A stretch of 64,000 nt of DNA. It comes from Aquabacter sp. L1I39 (lineage in GTDB: Bacteria > Pseudomonadota > Alphaproteobacteria > Rhizobiales > Xanthobacteraceae). The stretch covers positions 1,968,385-2,032,384 of the forward strand of contig NZ_CP072392.1 of NCBI RefSeq assembly GCF_017742835.1. Reading direction: 5' to 3'. How positions within the stretch are numbered: the stretch's first letter is position 1; the number at the start of each line of letters is the position of its first letter. Positions 48,300-57,843 of the stretch are shown here, in pieces. Position numbers and translations under genes: made by a program. The notes beneath the pieces are model-generated. The model searched no databases, was not told the origin of the DNA, and was given only the letters and a program-made list of their open reading frames with translations.

Positions 48300-49402
48300 T
48301 TGAGATCGACGTGGCGCTCCAGCGCGCGGCGGACTTCCGCCTTGCTGTCCGCTTCACCGCCCCCGAGCGGGGCGTGACCTCGCTGTTCGGCCGCTCCGGC
48401 TGCGGCAAGACCACCATCATCCAGATGTTCGCCGGCGCCGTGCGGCCCGATAGCGGACGCATCGTGGTGGGCGGGGAGACCTTTTTCGATTCGAAGCGCC
48501 ACATGGACATGCCCATGGAGAAGCGGCGGGTGGGCTATGTCTTCCAGGAGGCCCGCCTCTTCCCGCACATGTCGGTGGACACCAATCTGCGCTATGGCGA
48601 GCGGCGGGCCGGGGGCGAAAGGCGCATCGCCTTTGCCGCCGTGGTGGACATGCTCGGCATTGGCCATCTGCTGAAGCGCCGGCCGCACACCCTTTCGGGC
48701 GGCGAGCGCCAAAGGGTCGCCATCGGCCGGGCGCTCCTCTCCCAGCCGCGTTTGCTGCTCATGGACGAGCCCCTCGCCTCGCTGGACGAGCAGCGCAAGG
48801 CGGAAATCCTGCCCTATCTGGAACGCCTGCGGGACGAGCTGGCCCTCCCCATTCTCTATGTCAGCCATTCCATCGAGGAGGTGCTGCGCCTCTCCGACAC
48901 CGTGGTGGCCATGGCCAGCGGCCAGACGCTCGCCTCCGGCCCGGTGGCGGAGGTGATGTCCCGGCCAGACCTGCTGTCCGTGGTGGGGCGCTTCGACCTG
49001 GGCACCATCCTGGACTGCCAGGTGAAGCGGCACGATCCGCACCTGTTCCTGTCCACCATTGCCTTCGCCGACGGGGAGTTGCGGGTGCCGCTGGTGGACC
49101 GGCCGGTGGGCGGAGCGGTGCGGGCGCGCATCCGCTCGCGCGACGTGGCGCTCTCCTTGTCGCGGCCCATGGACGTGTCCATCACCAACCGCCTGCCCGG
49201 CCGCATCCGCGACATCCGCCGCGAGGAAGGCCCCTATTCGGATATCGGCGTGGAGGTGGGCTCGTCGGTCATCCGTGCCCTCGTGACCACCGAAAGCGCG
49301 GACCGGCTCGCCGTGGAACCGGGCATGCCGGTCTGGATCATGATCAAGGCGGTGGCGGTGGACAGCCGCTCGCCGCGCTTTGCGGCGGACGAAACGGAGT
49401 GA
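48296..49402 (+). CDS. modC: molybdate ABC transporter ATP-binding protein
   Basis: This 368-residue ATPase has Walker A GRSGCGKTTI near residue 32, signature LSGGERQRVAIGRAL and Walker B LLLMDEPLASLD, followed by the switch VSHSIEEVLRL. From about residue 295 there is a TOBE (molybdopterin-binding-like, Mop) domain, which can give molybdate-dependent inhibition. The ATG at 48296 overlaps the modB stop. The next gene, modE, is convergent with a 24-base gap. Confidence 0.95.
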   Translation: MIEIDVALQRAADFRLAVRFTAPERGVTSLFGRSGCGKTTIIQMFAGAVRPDSGRIVVGGETFFDSKRHMDMPMEKRRVGYVFQEARLFPHMSVDTNLRYGERRAGGERRIAFAAVVDMLGIGHLLKRRPHTLSGGERQRVAIGRALLSQPRLLLMDEPLASLDEQRKAEILPYLERLRDELALPILYVSHSIEEVLRLSDTVVAMASGQTLASGPVAEVMSRPDLLSVVGRFDLGTILDCQVKRHDPHLFLSTIAFADGELRVPLVDRPVGGAVRARIRSRDVALSLSRPMDVSITNRLPGRIRDIRREEGPYSDIGVEVGSSVIRALVTTESADRLAVEPGMPVWIMIKAVAVDSRSPRFAADETE

Positions 49403-49426
49403 GCGGCAAGAGGTGAGCGTCCGGCC

Positions 49427-49822
49427 TCAGCCCGCCTCGCTCTCCCGCTCACCCTCCCCCGCCGCCTGGAAGTCGAGGGCGAGCGCGGCGGCCAGTTCTT
49501 GGCCGGCCGCCCGCGTGGCCTTGGCGGCCTGGCGCTCCATGGCCCGGTAGAGGGCGATCAGGCGCTCGCCGAAGGGGGTGAGCTCCGTGCCGCTGCCCCG
49601 TCGGCCGGGATAGGTGACCACCACCTTGTCCTCGAACATGCGGTCCATTTCGTCCATCAGCAGCCAGGCGCGGCGATAGCTCATGCCGATGGCCTTGGAG
49701 CCGGCAAGGATGGAGCCATGCTCCCGCACGGCCTCCAGAAGCGCGATCTTGCCCGGACCAAGGCGGCGGCCATCGGCGAAATCCAGGCGCAGGAACAGAT
49801 GCGGGGCGGTCTTCTGGGGCAC
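49427..49822 (-). CDS. modE: single-domain ModE-like molybdenum regulator
   Basis: This 131-residue protein contains only the N-terminal winged-helix DNA-binding domain of ModE (LDFADGRRLGPGKIALLEAVREHGSILAGSKAIGMSYRRAWLLMDEM in shortened form; the helix-turn-helix is about residues 30-65). The molybdate-binding TOBE domains of the E. coli protein are absent, so metal sensing, if any, must use another protein or site. The GTG at 49822 has GAGGAAG upstream; an ATG 25 codons earlier adds a low-quality extension. It is convergent with modC, and the ModE-like box lies before modA. Confidence 0.85.
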   Translation of the reverse strand: MPQKTAPHLFLRLDFADGRRLGPGKIALLEAVREHGSILAGSKAIGMSYRRAWLLMDEMDRMFEDKVVVTYPGRRGSGTELTPFGERLIALYRAMERQAAKATRAAGQELAAALALDFQAAGEGERESEAG

Positions 49823-49924
49823 GGCGCTTCCTCGTGGCGGGCATTGTCGGCCTGACCTTCCAGGCCCGCCTGCAGAATCCGCGATCTTCAGGAGCAACGA
49901 AGATTGGCAGCCCCACGCGCCACG

Positions 49925-50299
49925 TCAATGGCTCAACACCACCCCCGGTGGACGCAGGACCCGCGAGAGATAGCGCAGGCATTGTTGCTCGCGATCATAG
50001 CCGAGCATGGTGCCGAGCATGAAATCCTCCTCCGGCGAGAGCTGGCACAGCGGCTTGGTGACGATGCTGCGCGTCGTCTCCACAAAGGCCCGGCTTCCGA
50101 AGAACAGGTTCACCTTGGTGGCCGTCACCTGCTGGACGAAATGGTCGATGCCCGTATTGGCGAGGCGGGTGAGAATGGGCGGGAGGTCGCCCTCTCCCAT
50201 GGTCATCAGGAACAGGGCGCGCACGCCCCGTCGATATTCGTAGACATTGTGGTTGAAGATCCGCAGCGCGAGGGGATCTAGAGAATGGTCGCAAGCCAT
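49925..50299 (-). CDS. small conserved protein downstream of flavodoxin (DUF2023-like)
   Basis: This 124-residue soluble protein opens ACDHSLDPLALRIFNHNVYEYRRGVRALFLMTM. It appears to match the DUF2023 family, which is repeatedly found next to flavodoxin genes; I have not aligned it. It overlaps the 3' end of the flavodoxin gene by 22 bases, so the pair is translated together. The predicted fold is alpha/beta with no membrane segment and few cysteines (C3, Cys near 85 and near 107). A role in flavodoxin function or FMN insertion is guilt by association only. Confidence 0.65.
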   Translation of the reverse strand: MACDHSLDPLALRIFNHNVYEYRRGVRALFLMTMGEGDLPPILTRLANTGIDHFVQQVTATKVNLFFGSRAFVETTRSIVTKPLCQLSPEEDFMLGTMLGYDREQQCLRYLSRVLRPPGVVLSH

Positions 50300-50760
50300 G
50301 CCGTGACTCGCTTCTCGGTCAAGGAGGACTGGCCGTCCTGATCGAGGGCGAGGCCCACGAACTGGCCATCCCGCTCCGCAAAGGATCCGGTGAAGTCATA
50401 GCCGGCCGTATCGGTGAAGCCGACCACCTGCGCGCCCTGCTCCACCACGAGGTCATAGAGCACCCCCATGGCGTCGACGAAGGAGTCCGGATAGGTGGCC
50501 TGGTCCCCGGTTCCGAACAGGGCGACCTTCTTGCCGTCCAGATTGGACGATTTGAGCGTATCCACATGGGCTTCCCAATCCATCTGGAGATCGCCCGCGC
50601 CATAGGTGGGCGACCCAAGGATGAGAAGATCGCAGCCTTCGAAATCGGACGCGCTGGCGGCCTTGATGTCCACCACCCGGCCCTTGGTTTTCTTGGATAT
50701 CTTTGAAGCAACACCTTTCGTGGCTCCGCCATCGGAGCCGTAAATAATCGTGACAATCAT
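50278..50760 (-). CDS. flavodoxin
   Basis: This 160-residue FMN electron carrier begins MIVTIIYGSDGGATKGVASKI, the FMN phosphate loop (a variant of TxTGxT). The 50s-loop region is GSPTYGAGDLQMDWEAH and the 90s loop is FGTGDQATYPDSFVDAMG, both flanking the isoalloxazine. Its length and long-chain insertion place it with NifF/FldA proteins. Neighbouring molybdate uptake genes and the DUF2023-like gene suggest a link to nitrogenase or iron limitation, but no nif gene is present here. The start at 50760 is fixed by the conserved N-terminus. Confidence in the flavodoxin call is high, but in a NifF role it is low. Confidence 0.92.
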   Translation of the reverse strand: MIVTIIYGSDGGATKGVASKISKKTKGRVVDIKAASASDFEGCDLLILGSPTYGAGDLQMDWEAHVDTLKSSNLDGKKVALFGTGDQATYPDSFVDAMGVLYDLVVEQGAQVVGFTDTAGYDFTGSFAERDGQFVGLALDQDGQSSLTEKRVTAWLATIL

Positions 50761-51021
50761 GGACCTTCTCTTCTCAATGCCTGCGTCAGCGGAAAAAACC
50801 CTCCGCCGGCGCCACGAAAAACGCATGCCATTCCGGCACGGGCGAGCGCCCGTTTCGCCGCCGAAATCGCGTGAAAACAAGGAATGAGAGCATCTTATGA
50901 GAACGCCCTGCCGGCTCGCTGCGAGGCTGCCGGGTGGGATCGCACTCTGGATGCACGCCGTTCAGGCAGGATCAAATGTGAGGCAGGCAAAGAAACCCCA
51001 CAATATAGGGATTTCACGGAT

Positions 51022-51049
51022 AGAATAGATCAAAATAATAATGATTCAA
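51022..51049 (-). promoter_or_regulatory. candidate AT-rich promoter for the flavodoxin gene
   Basis: On the minus strand TTGAAT and TATTCT are separated by 16 bases rich in A and T (ATTATTATTTTGATC). The AATCATTATTATTTTGAT part could also serve as a Fur-type site. This is the only such AT-rich patch in the 500-base gap upstream of the flavodoxin gene, about 260 bases from its start. Confidence 0.3.
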
Positions 51050-51100
51050 AACTGGGCGATATGCCCATCTTTTTTCGGACCCGCCCGGCCTGACGCGGGC

Positions 51101-51131
51101 AAAAAGAAAGGCGGGCCGGAGCCCGCCTTTC
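51101..51131 (-). terminator. intrinsic terminator downstream of ilvC
   Basis: GAAAGGCGGGC and GCCCGCCTTTC form a perfect 11-bp stem with a four-base loop. On the minus strand it is followed by TTTTTG, so it is a good rho-independent terminator. It comes about 130 bases after the ilvC stop, beyond an intergenic repeat copy. Confidence 0.85.
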
Positions 51132-51136
51132 CAACA

Positions 51137-51246
51137 CTCTAGAGTGCTTCAGAGTTTCATAGAAACGCTGAAGCACTCTAACTCGTTGGTTTGACGCATT
51201 TCCTTCACGCGAACCGGATCCCACTTCGCTCGGAAATGCTCTGAAG
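51137..51246 (-). repeat. intergenic two-hairpin repeat, copy D (diverged)
   Basis: Read on the minus strand it starts AGAGCATTTCCGAGCG, passes through GGATCCGGTTCGCGTG and CAAACCAACGAGTTAGAG, and ends in a long hairpin whose arms are AGTGCTTCAG and CTGAAGCACT with GTTTC/GAAAC. The order of hairpin, GTTAGAG linker and second hairpin equals that of copies B and C, and the sequence matches copy A. It lies directly after ilvC. Confidence 0.7.
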
Positions 51247-51260
51247 CTGAGCCGCGAGGA

Positions 51261-52550
<1,290 letters not shown>

Positions 52551-52590
52551 CTACCGCAGTGCATGGTGCATAGCGGGCGCGCGCCGGACC

Positions 52591-53106
52591 TCACATGGGC
52601 TCGGGACCCCGGGCGATGGCGACCACGCCGGTGCGGGCCACCTCCACGAGGCCGAGGGGCTCCATCAGCCAGGCGAACTGGTCGATCTTGTCGCTCTTGC
52701 CGGTGATCTCGAACACGAAGCTCTCGCGGGTGGCATCGATCACCCGGGCGCGGAACGCCTCCGCCAGCCGGAGCGCCTCGCCGCGCGCCTCGCCGAGGCC
52801 ACGCACCTTCACCATCGCCAGCTCCCGCTCCAGCGACACCGCCTCCTTGGTGAGGTCGCGCACCTTGTGCACGGGCACCAGGCGGTCGAGCTGGTTGCGG
52901 ATCTGCTCGATCACCATGGGGGTGCCGGTGGTGACGATGGTGATGCGCGAGAGATGGGTCTCCTGGCTCACCTCGGACACGGTCAGGCTGTCGATATTGT
53001 AGCCGCGGCCGGAAAACAGCCCGATGACGCGGGCGAGCACGCCGGGCTCGTTGTCCACCAGGACCGAGAGGGTATGGCGCTCGATGGGTTCGGCGGGATG
53101 GGACAT
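52591..53106 (-). CDS. ilvN: acetolactate synthase small (regulatory) subunit
   Basis: This 171-residue ACT-domain protein activates the large subunit and confers valine feedback. HTLSVLVDNEPGVLARVIGLFSGRGYNIDSLTVS is the N-terminal ACT domain (shown in pieces), followed by a C-terminal ACT-like half with AFRARVIDATRESFVFEITG. The ATG at 53106 (MSHPAEPIER) agrees with the family; an ATG upstream adds 15 codons without similarity. It is 130 bases after ilvB on the same strand. Confidence 0.95.
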   Translation of the reverse strand: MSHPAEPIERHTLSVLVDNEPGVLARVIGLFSGRGYNIDSLTVSEVSQETHLSRITIVTTGTPMVIEQIRNQLDRLVPVHKVRDLTKEAVSLERELAMVKVRGLGEARGEALRLAEAFRARVIDATRESFVFEITGKSDKIDQFAWLMEPLGLVEVARTGVVAIARGPEPM

Positions 53107-53238
53107 GGAGGTCTCTTGAGGGTGGGGCGTGCCTCCCGGTCGGGAGGGCACGAGAAAAGGGACGGCGCGTGTTCTTCTCGCGGCGCACCCCGGCCGGCCC
53201 TTGAGGGGCGGCGGCCGGGGCGGGCCGTCAGGCGTCCG

Positions 53239-54999
53239 TCACACCAGCATCTTGCCTTCGTCGGTGATGGCCTCGTCGAGGTCGACAGCCATGTCGCCGA
53301 GAATCATCTCGTTGTGCGCGCGGCCCGACGGGATCATGGGGAAGCAGTTTTCCTGCTGGTCCACGATGCAGTCGAAGATCACCGGGCGCTTGATGGCGAT
53401 CATCTCGGCGATGGCCGCGTCGAGGTCGCCGGGCTTCTCGCAGCGGATGCCGACGCCGCCATAGGCGTCCGCCAGCTTCACGAAGTCGGGCAGCGCCTCC
53501 GAATAGGAGTGGGAGTAGCGCCCGCCATGGAGCAGCTCCTGCCACTGGCGCACCATGCCCATGTAGCGGTTGTTCAGGATGAAGATCTTCACCGGCAGGT
53601 CGAACTGCACGGCCGTCGACATTTCCTGCATGTTCATCAGGATGGAGGCTTCGCCGGCAATGTCGACCACGAGCGCCTCGGGATGGGCGATCTGCGCCCC
53701 GATGGCGGCGGGCAGGCCGTAGCCCATGGTGCCCAGCCCGCCGGAGGTCATCCAGCGATTGGGCTCCTCGAAGCGGAAGAACTGGGCAGCCCACATCTGG
53801 TGCTGGCCCACTTCCGTGGTGATGTAGACGTCCTTGTCCTTGGTGGCCGCATAGAGGCGCTCGATGGCGTATTGCGGCTTGATGATCTCGTCGGACGCCC
53901 GATAGGCGAGGCAGTTGCGGCCGCGCCAGCGGTCGATCTGCCGCCACCAGGTGTCGAGCGCGTCCTTGTCGATGGTCGCGCCCTTGGCCTTCCACACCGA
54001 CACGAGATCCGCCAGCACCCGGCCGCAATCGCCGATGATGGGCAGGTCCACCTTCACGTTCTTGTTGATGGAGGACGGGTCGATATCGATGTGGATCTTC
54101 TTCGATCCCGGCGCGAAGGCGTCCAGGCGGCCGGTGATGCGGTCGTCGAAGCGCGCGCCGATGCACACCATGACGTCGCAGCCATGCATGGCCATGTTGG
54201 CTTCATAGGTGCCGTGCATGCCCAGCATGCCCAGCCACTGATTGCTCGCCGCCGGGAAGGCGCCGAGGCCCATCAGGGTGGAGGTGACTGGAACGTTGGT
54301 GAGCTTGGCCAGCTCGCGCAGCAGGCGGCTCGCCTCCGGCCCGGCATTGATGACGCCGCCGCCCGTATAGAAGATGGGCCGCTTGGCGTGGGCGATCATC
54401 TCCACCGCCGCCGCGATCTTTTCGGCATCGCCGAACAGCTTGGGCTTATAGGTCTTATGCTCGATATTCTCGCGGCCGACATAGGTGCCGGTGGCGAACT
54501 GCACGTCCTTGGGGATGTCGACGACGACCGGACCCGGGCGCCCGTTCTGCGCCACATAGAAGGCCTCGTGCAGGACGCGCGCCAGGTCGTTCACGTCGCG
54601 GACGAGATAATTGTGCTTGGTGCAGGGGCGGGTGATGCCCACCGTGTCGCATTCCTGGAAGGCATCATTGCCGATCAGGTGGGTGGGCACTTGGCCGGTG
54701 ATGCAGACGAGCGGAATGGAATCCATCAGGGCATCGGTCAGCCCGGTGACCGCATTGGTGGCGCCGGGGCCGGAGGTGACGAGCACGACGCCCACCTTGC
54801 CGGACGAGCGGGCATAGCCCTCGGCCGCATGGACGGCGGCCTGCTCGTGGCGCACCAGGATGTGCTGCACCTGGTTCTGGTGGAACATGGCGTCATAGAT
54901 CGGCAGCACGGCGCCGCCCGGATAACCGAACAGATGTTCGACATCCTGGTCGGCGAGCGCCTGCATGACCATTTCGGCGCCGGTCATTTGCTTGTTCAT
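53239..54999 (-). CDS. ilvB: acetolactate synthase large subunit
   Basis: This 586-residue thiamine-diphosphate enzyme condenses pyruvate with pyruvate or 2-ketobutyrate. LFGYPGGAVLPIYDAM with the catalytic-Glu region (RHEQAAVHAAEGYARSSG), GPGATNAVTGLTDAL, and the ThDP/Mg site DIAGEASILMNMQEMSTAV plus NNRYMGMVRQWQEL are all present. The start is preceded by GGGAG. The leader upstream encodes a short Ile/Val/Leu-rich peptide with a terminator hairpin, so transcription attenuation by branched-chain amino acid supply is expected. Confidence 0.96.
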   Translation of the reverse strand: MNKQMTGAEMVMQALADQDVEHLFGYPGGAVLPIYDAMFHQNQVQHILVRHEQAAVHAAEGYARSSGKVGVVLVTSGPGATNAVTGLTDALMDSIPLVCITGQVPTHLIGNDAFQECDTVGITRPCTKHNYLVRDVNDLARVLHEAFYVAQNGRPGPVVVDIPKDVQFATGTYVGRENIEHKTYKPKLFGDAEKIAAAVEMIAHAKRPIFYTGGGVINAGPEASRLLRELAKLTNVPVTSTLMGLGAFPAASNQWLGMLGMHGTYEANMAMHGCDVMVCIGARFDDRITGRLDAFAPGSKKIHIDIDPSSINKNVKVDLPIIGDCGRVLADLVSVWKAKGATIDKDALDTWWRQIDRWRGRNCLAYRASDEIIKPQYAIERLYAATKDKDVYITTEVGQHQMWAAQFFRFEEPNRWMTSGGLGTMGYGLPAAIGAQIAHPEALVVDIAGEASILMNMQEMSTAVQFDLPVKIFILNNRYMGMVRQWQELLHGGRYSHSYSEALPDFVKLADAYGGVGIRCEKPGDLDAAIAEMIAIKRPVIFDCIVDQQENCFPMIPSGRAHNEMILGDMAVDLDEAITDEGKMLV

Positions 55000-55073
55000 C
55001 TCAGTTGCTCCCGGATGCCCGCCTCAGCGCCGCATCCCTTCTCAAGCGTTCCGTTGTTGGATGGTCCAGAAAC

Positions 55074-55100
55074 GACGAAGGGGCCCGAAGGCCCCTCGTC
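55074..55100 (-). terminator. ilvB leader attenuator hairpin
   Basis: GACGAGGGGCC and GGCCCC-TTCGTC pair across a TTCG loop, with one bulged A, followed by GTTTC on the minus strand. It lies between the leader peptide and ilvB. Upstream, GCGCCACCA in the leader coding part can pair with TGGTGGCGC just before this hairpin, giving an alternative structure. Confidence 0.72.
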
Positions 55101-55127
55101 ACGCGCCACCAATCCCCGTTCCGGCAT

Positions 55128-55184
55128 TCAAGCCGGCACGATGGTGGCGCCCCAGGGTACAAGAATGGTAACGATCTTGCGCAT
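55128..55184 (-). CDS. ilv operon leader peptide
   Basis: This 18-codon open frame reads MRKIVTILVPWGATIVPA, eight of whose residues are Ile, Val or Leu. It precedes a terminator hairpin and the ilvB gene. Ribosome stalling at these codons, when branched-chain tRNAs are uncharged, should prevent formation of the terminator. Leader peptides of this kind are known for ilv operons of proteobacteria. It is too short for ordinary gene finders. Confidence 0.8.
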   Translation of the reverse strand: MRKIVTILVPWGATIVPA

Positions 55185-55370
55185 GTGCGCACACACCTTC
55201 TACAAAGTTGCGCGGAACGTACTGTCCGGCGCAATGTCCGTCAAGCACGCCCGTGCGGTTTTTTAGCGCCGGCAAATCCGATAGGCAAAGGGTTCGCCGC
55301 CGCCTCATGAACTAATATTGCCGTCTGCCGCGATATTGCCCAATACGTCGGCTCTTTGTAAGGAAAATGT

Positions 55371-55889
55371 ATGACCTTGTGGGACGCTGCGGAAGGGGAC
55401 CAGTCCGTGCACGCTAACATCCAGCGCCTATCGGCGGCCGCCCTCGCCTTCTTCCTGATGGGCACCGGCGCCGCTCTTGCCGACTGCCAGACCGACTTCA
55501 TGGCCCTGCGCCAGGACATGGAGGAGAAGGGCAAGCTCCTGCAGGCCGCCGGCAAGGCGAAGAAGCCGCCGCAGGAATTGTGCCCGCTCTTCCGCACCTT
55601 TACGGCCGCGGAGGGCAAGGTCGCAAAGTACCTGCAGGATAACAAGGATTGGTGTCAGATCCCGCCGGAGGTTGTGACCTCGGCGATGGCCAACAACAAG
55701 AAAACCGCCGAGCTGCGCGACAAGATCTGCGCCGCCGCGGCCAATGGCGCCGGCGCAGGCGGTCCGGCCAAGCCGCCGCCGCAGGGCTCCATGTCCAGCG
55801 CCCTCGGCGTCACCACGGGTTATTCCGTCGGCTCCAGCTCCTCGGGCGGGGGCGTGTTCGACACCCTGACCGGCAACGCTCTGAAATAG
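55371..55889 (+). CDS. secreted protein of unknown function, cysteine-containing
   Basis: This is a 172-residue protein of no family I recognise. A signal peptide is likely, with the hydrophobic stretch at residues about 19-36 and cleavage near AALADC. The mature part has three further cysteines in addition to the first (around C71, C94 and C119), mostly helical sequence, and a glycine/serine-rich end. Start choice is uncertain: the ATG at 55371 has AGGA upstream, while a GTG at 55407 would give a more usual signal peptide. It is followed closely by ubiA on the same strand. Confidence 0.75.
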   Translation: MTLWDAAEGDQSVHANIQRLSAAALAFFLMGTGAALADCQTDFMALRQDMEEKGKLLQAAGKAKKPPQELCPLFRTFTAAEGKVAKYLQDNKDWCQIPPEVVTSAMANNKKTAELRDKICAAAANGAGAGGPAKPPPQGSMSSALGVTTGYSVGSSSSGGGVFDTLTGNALK

Positions 55890-55903
55890 CCGCGAGGCCC
55901 GCT

Positions 55904-56872
55904 TTGACATCGTGGGGACAGGAGGGCGCGTTCGCGCCCGTTGCCGACGCAGGTGCCGGCAATTGGGTGGATCGCTGGGCCCCGGCGATGCTGCGCCCCT
56001 ATCTGCGCCTCGCGCGGGCAGACCGGCCGATTGGCAGCTGGCTGCTTCTGCTGCCCTGCTGGTGGTCCACGGCGCTCGCCGCCATCGCGGCCCGCCAGCC
56101 CTACCCCGACCCCGTTCTCCTCGGCTTGTTTGCCATTGGGGCCATCGCCATGCGCGGCGCGGGCTGCACCTGGAACGACATTCTCGACCGCGACATCGAC
56201 AAGAAGGTGGCCCGCACCCGCTCCCGCCCCCTGGCCAGCGGGCAAGTGGGGCTGAAGGGTGCCTTCGCCTTTCTCGCGTTCCAGCTCCTGGTGGGGCTGG
56301 CGGTGCTGCTCAGCTTGCCGCGCTTCGCGGTGGTGACGGGCATCGCCTCCATGGGCGTGGTGGCCATCTATCCGCTCATGAAGCGCATCACCTCCGTGCC
56401 GCAACTGGTTCTCGGCATTGCCTTTTCCTGGGGCGCGCTGATGGGGTGGGCGAGCGTGTTCTCCTCCATCGAGGACCCGGCTTTGCTGCTGTTTGCCGGC
56501 TCGGTGTGCTGGGTGTTCGGCTATGACACCATTTATGCCCACCAGGATCGCGAGGATGACGCGGTGGTGGGCGTGCGCTCCACCGCCCTTCTGTTCGGGC
56601 GCCGCACCGGCCTTGCCCTGACCCTGGCCTATGGCGCGACCGTCCTGTTCTTCGCCCTTTCCCTTGTCACGGCGGGCGCGGGCCTCTTCGCCTGGCTCGG
56701 CCTGACGGGCTTCGCCCTGCTGCTGCGGCGGCAGGTGGTGCGGCTCGATATCGACAATCCCGATCTGTGCCTTGCCTTGTTCAAGTCCAATCGCAATGCC
56801 GGCCTCCTCCTGTTCGCGGGCCTCGCCCTTGATGCCGCATTGCAGCATCTGGTGATGACCGGCGTCATCTAG
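55904..56872 (+). CDS. ubiA: 4-hydroxybenzoate polyprenyltransferase
   Basis: This 322-residue membrane enzyme attaches the polyprenyl chain to 4-hydroxybenzoate in ubiquinone synthesis. It has eight to nine transmembrane helices and the two Asp-rich motifs NDILDRDIDKKVARTRSRPLASG (shortened) and YDTIYAHQDREDDA. The start is probably TTG at 55904, preceded by GCGAGG and 14 bases after the previous stop; a GTG or ATG further in is also possible. A second UbiA-type protein, of different role, is encoded at 44834. Confidence 0.92.
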   Translation: MTSWGQEGAFAPVADAGAGNWVDRWAPAMLRPYLRLARADRPIGSWLLLLPCWWSTALAAIAARQPYPDPVLLGLFAIGAIAMRGAGCTWNDILDRDIDKKVARTRSRPLASGQVGLKGAFAFLAFQLLVGLAVLLSLPRFAVVTGIASMGVVAIYPLMKRITSVPQLVLGIAFSWGALMGWASVFSSIEDPALLLFAGSVCWVFGYDTIYAHQDREDDAVVGVRSTALLFGRRTGLALTLAYGATVLFFALSLVTAGAGLFAWLGLTGFALLLRRQVVRLDIDNPDLCLALFKSNRNAGLLLFAGLALDAALQHLVMTGVI

Positions 56873-56973
56873 AGACCGGCGGGGCAGCGCGGGACCACCC
56901 GTCGCGGCAGGCATGGCAGGCCGTCTGCCGGCCCCGCTTGCCTTGGCGCCGCCCCCGGCCTATGTGGCGTGCC

Positions 56974-57807
56974 ATGCTCCCCTCTGATCCCTTTTCCTCC
57001 TCCGGCGCCGCGGATCTGGCACCGGATGCGCCGGCGGCGATGGCGCGCCATCTGGCTGCGGTCACCACTGCAGCGGGCGAAATCGCGCTTTCCATGTTCC
57101 GCGCCGACGTGAAGACCTGGACCAAGTCCAACGATTCCCCCGTGACCGCTGCGGACTTGGCGGTGGACACCTTCCTGCGTGAGCAATTGCAGGCGCTGGC
57201 ACCCGATTATGGCTGGCTGTCCGAGGAAAGCGTGGATTCGCCCGAGCGTCTCTCCCGGCGCCGGGTCTGGGTGGTGGACCCCATCGACGGCACGCGCGGC
57301 TTCATGGCCGGCGGCAGCGACTGGAGCATCTCCGCCGCCTTGGTGGAGGATGGCCGCCCCGTTGCGGGGGCCCTGTTCGCGCCGGTGACGAACGAACTGT
57401 TCCTCGCCAGCCTCGGCGGCGGGGCGACGCGCAACGGCGCGCCGATCCAGGCAGCACAGCGCACCGCCCTTGACGGTGCCACCGTGGCCGGCCCCAATGG
57501 CGCCCTCGACGCCATGGAGCGCCACGCCCGCATCCAGCGCGTGCCCCGCGCCCGCTCGCTGGCGCTGCGCCTGGCGCGGGTCGCCACCGGCGAGTTGGAT
57601 CTCACGCTCGCGGGCGCCGCCGCCAATGACTGGGACATTGCCGCGGCGGACCTGATCGTGCATGAAGCGTGCGGTGCAGTAACGAGCTATGACGGAGCGG
57701 TGCCGAGGTACAACGCGCCCAGTCCCCGTCATCGCGCTCTGGTCTGCGCCGGCCTCACGCTCCACGGCCCGGTGCTCTCCCTCCTGCAGGGCGGGCCGGG
57801 CCTCTGA
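56974..57807 (+). CDS. inositol monophosphatase family protein, CysQ/bisphosphate nucleotidase-like
   Basis: This 277-residue Mg-dependent phosphatase has LSEESVDS, WVVDPIDGTRGFMAGG and ANDWDIAAADLIVHEA, which are the three metal-site motifs of the superfamily. Its substrate may be 3'-phosphoadenosine phosphate or an inositol phosphate; the family pattern alone does not settle it. In Rhizobiales a gene of this type precedes DUF4170 and waaA, so a link with lipopolysaccharide synthesis is possible. A separate CysQ is encoded at 19334. Confidence 0.88.
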   Translation: MLPSDPFSSSGAADLAPDAPAAMARHLAAVTTAAGEIALSMFRADVKTWTKSNDSPVTAADLAVDTFLREQLQALAPDYGWLSEESVDSPERLSRRRVWVVDPIDGTRGFMAGGSDWSISAALVEDGRPVAGALFAPVTNELFLASLGGGATRNGAPIQAAQRTALDGATVAGPNGALDAMERHARIQRVPRARSLALRLARVATGELDLTLAGAAANDWDIAAADLIVHEACGAVTSYDGAVPRYNAPSPRHRALVCAGLTLHGPVLSLLQGGPGL

Positions 57808-57843
57808 TCCTTGTCGTGCTCTAGCTGCGGGAAGTTTCTGAAC

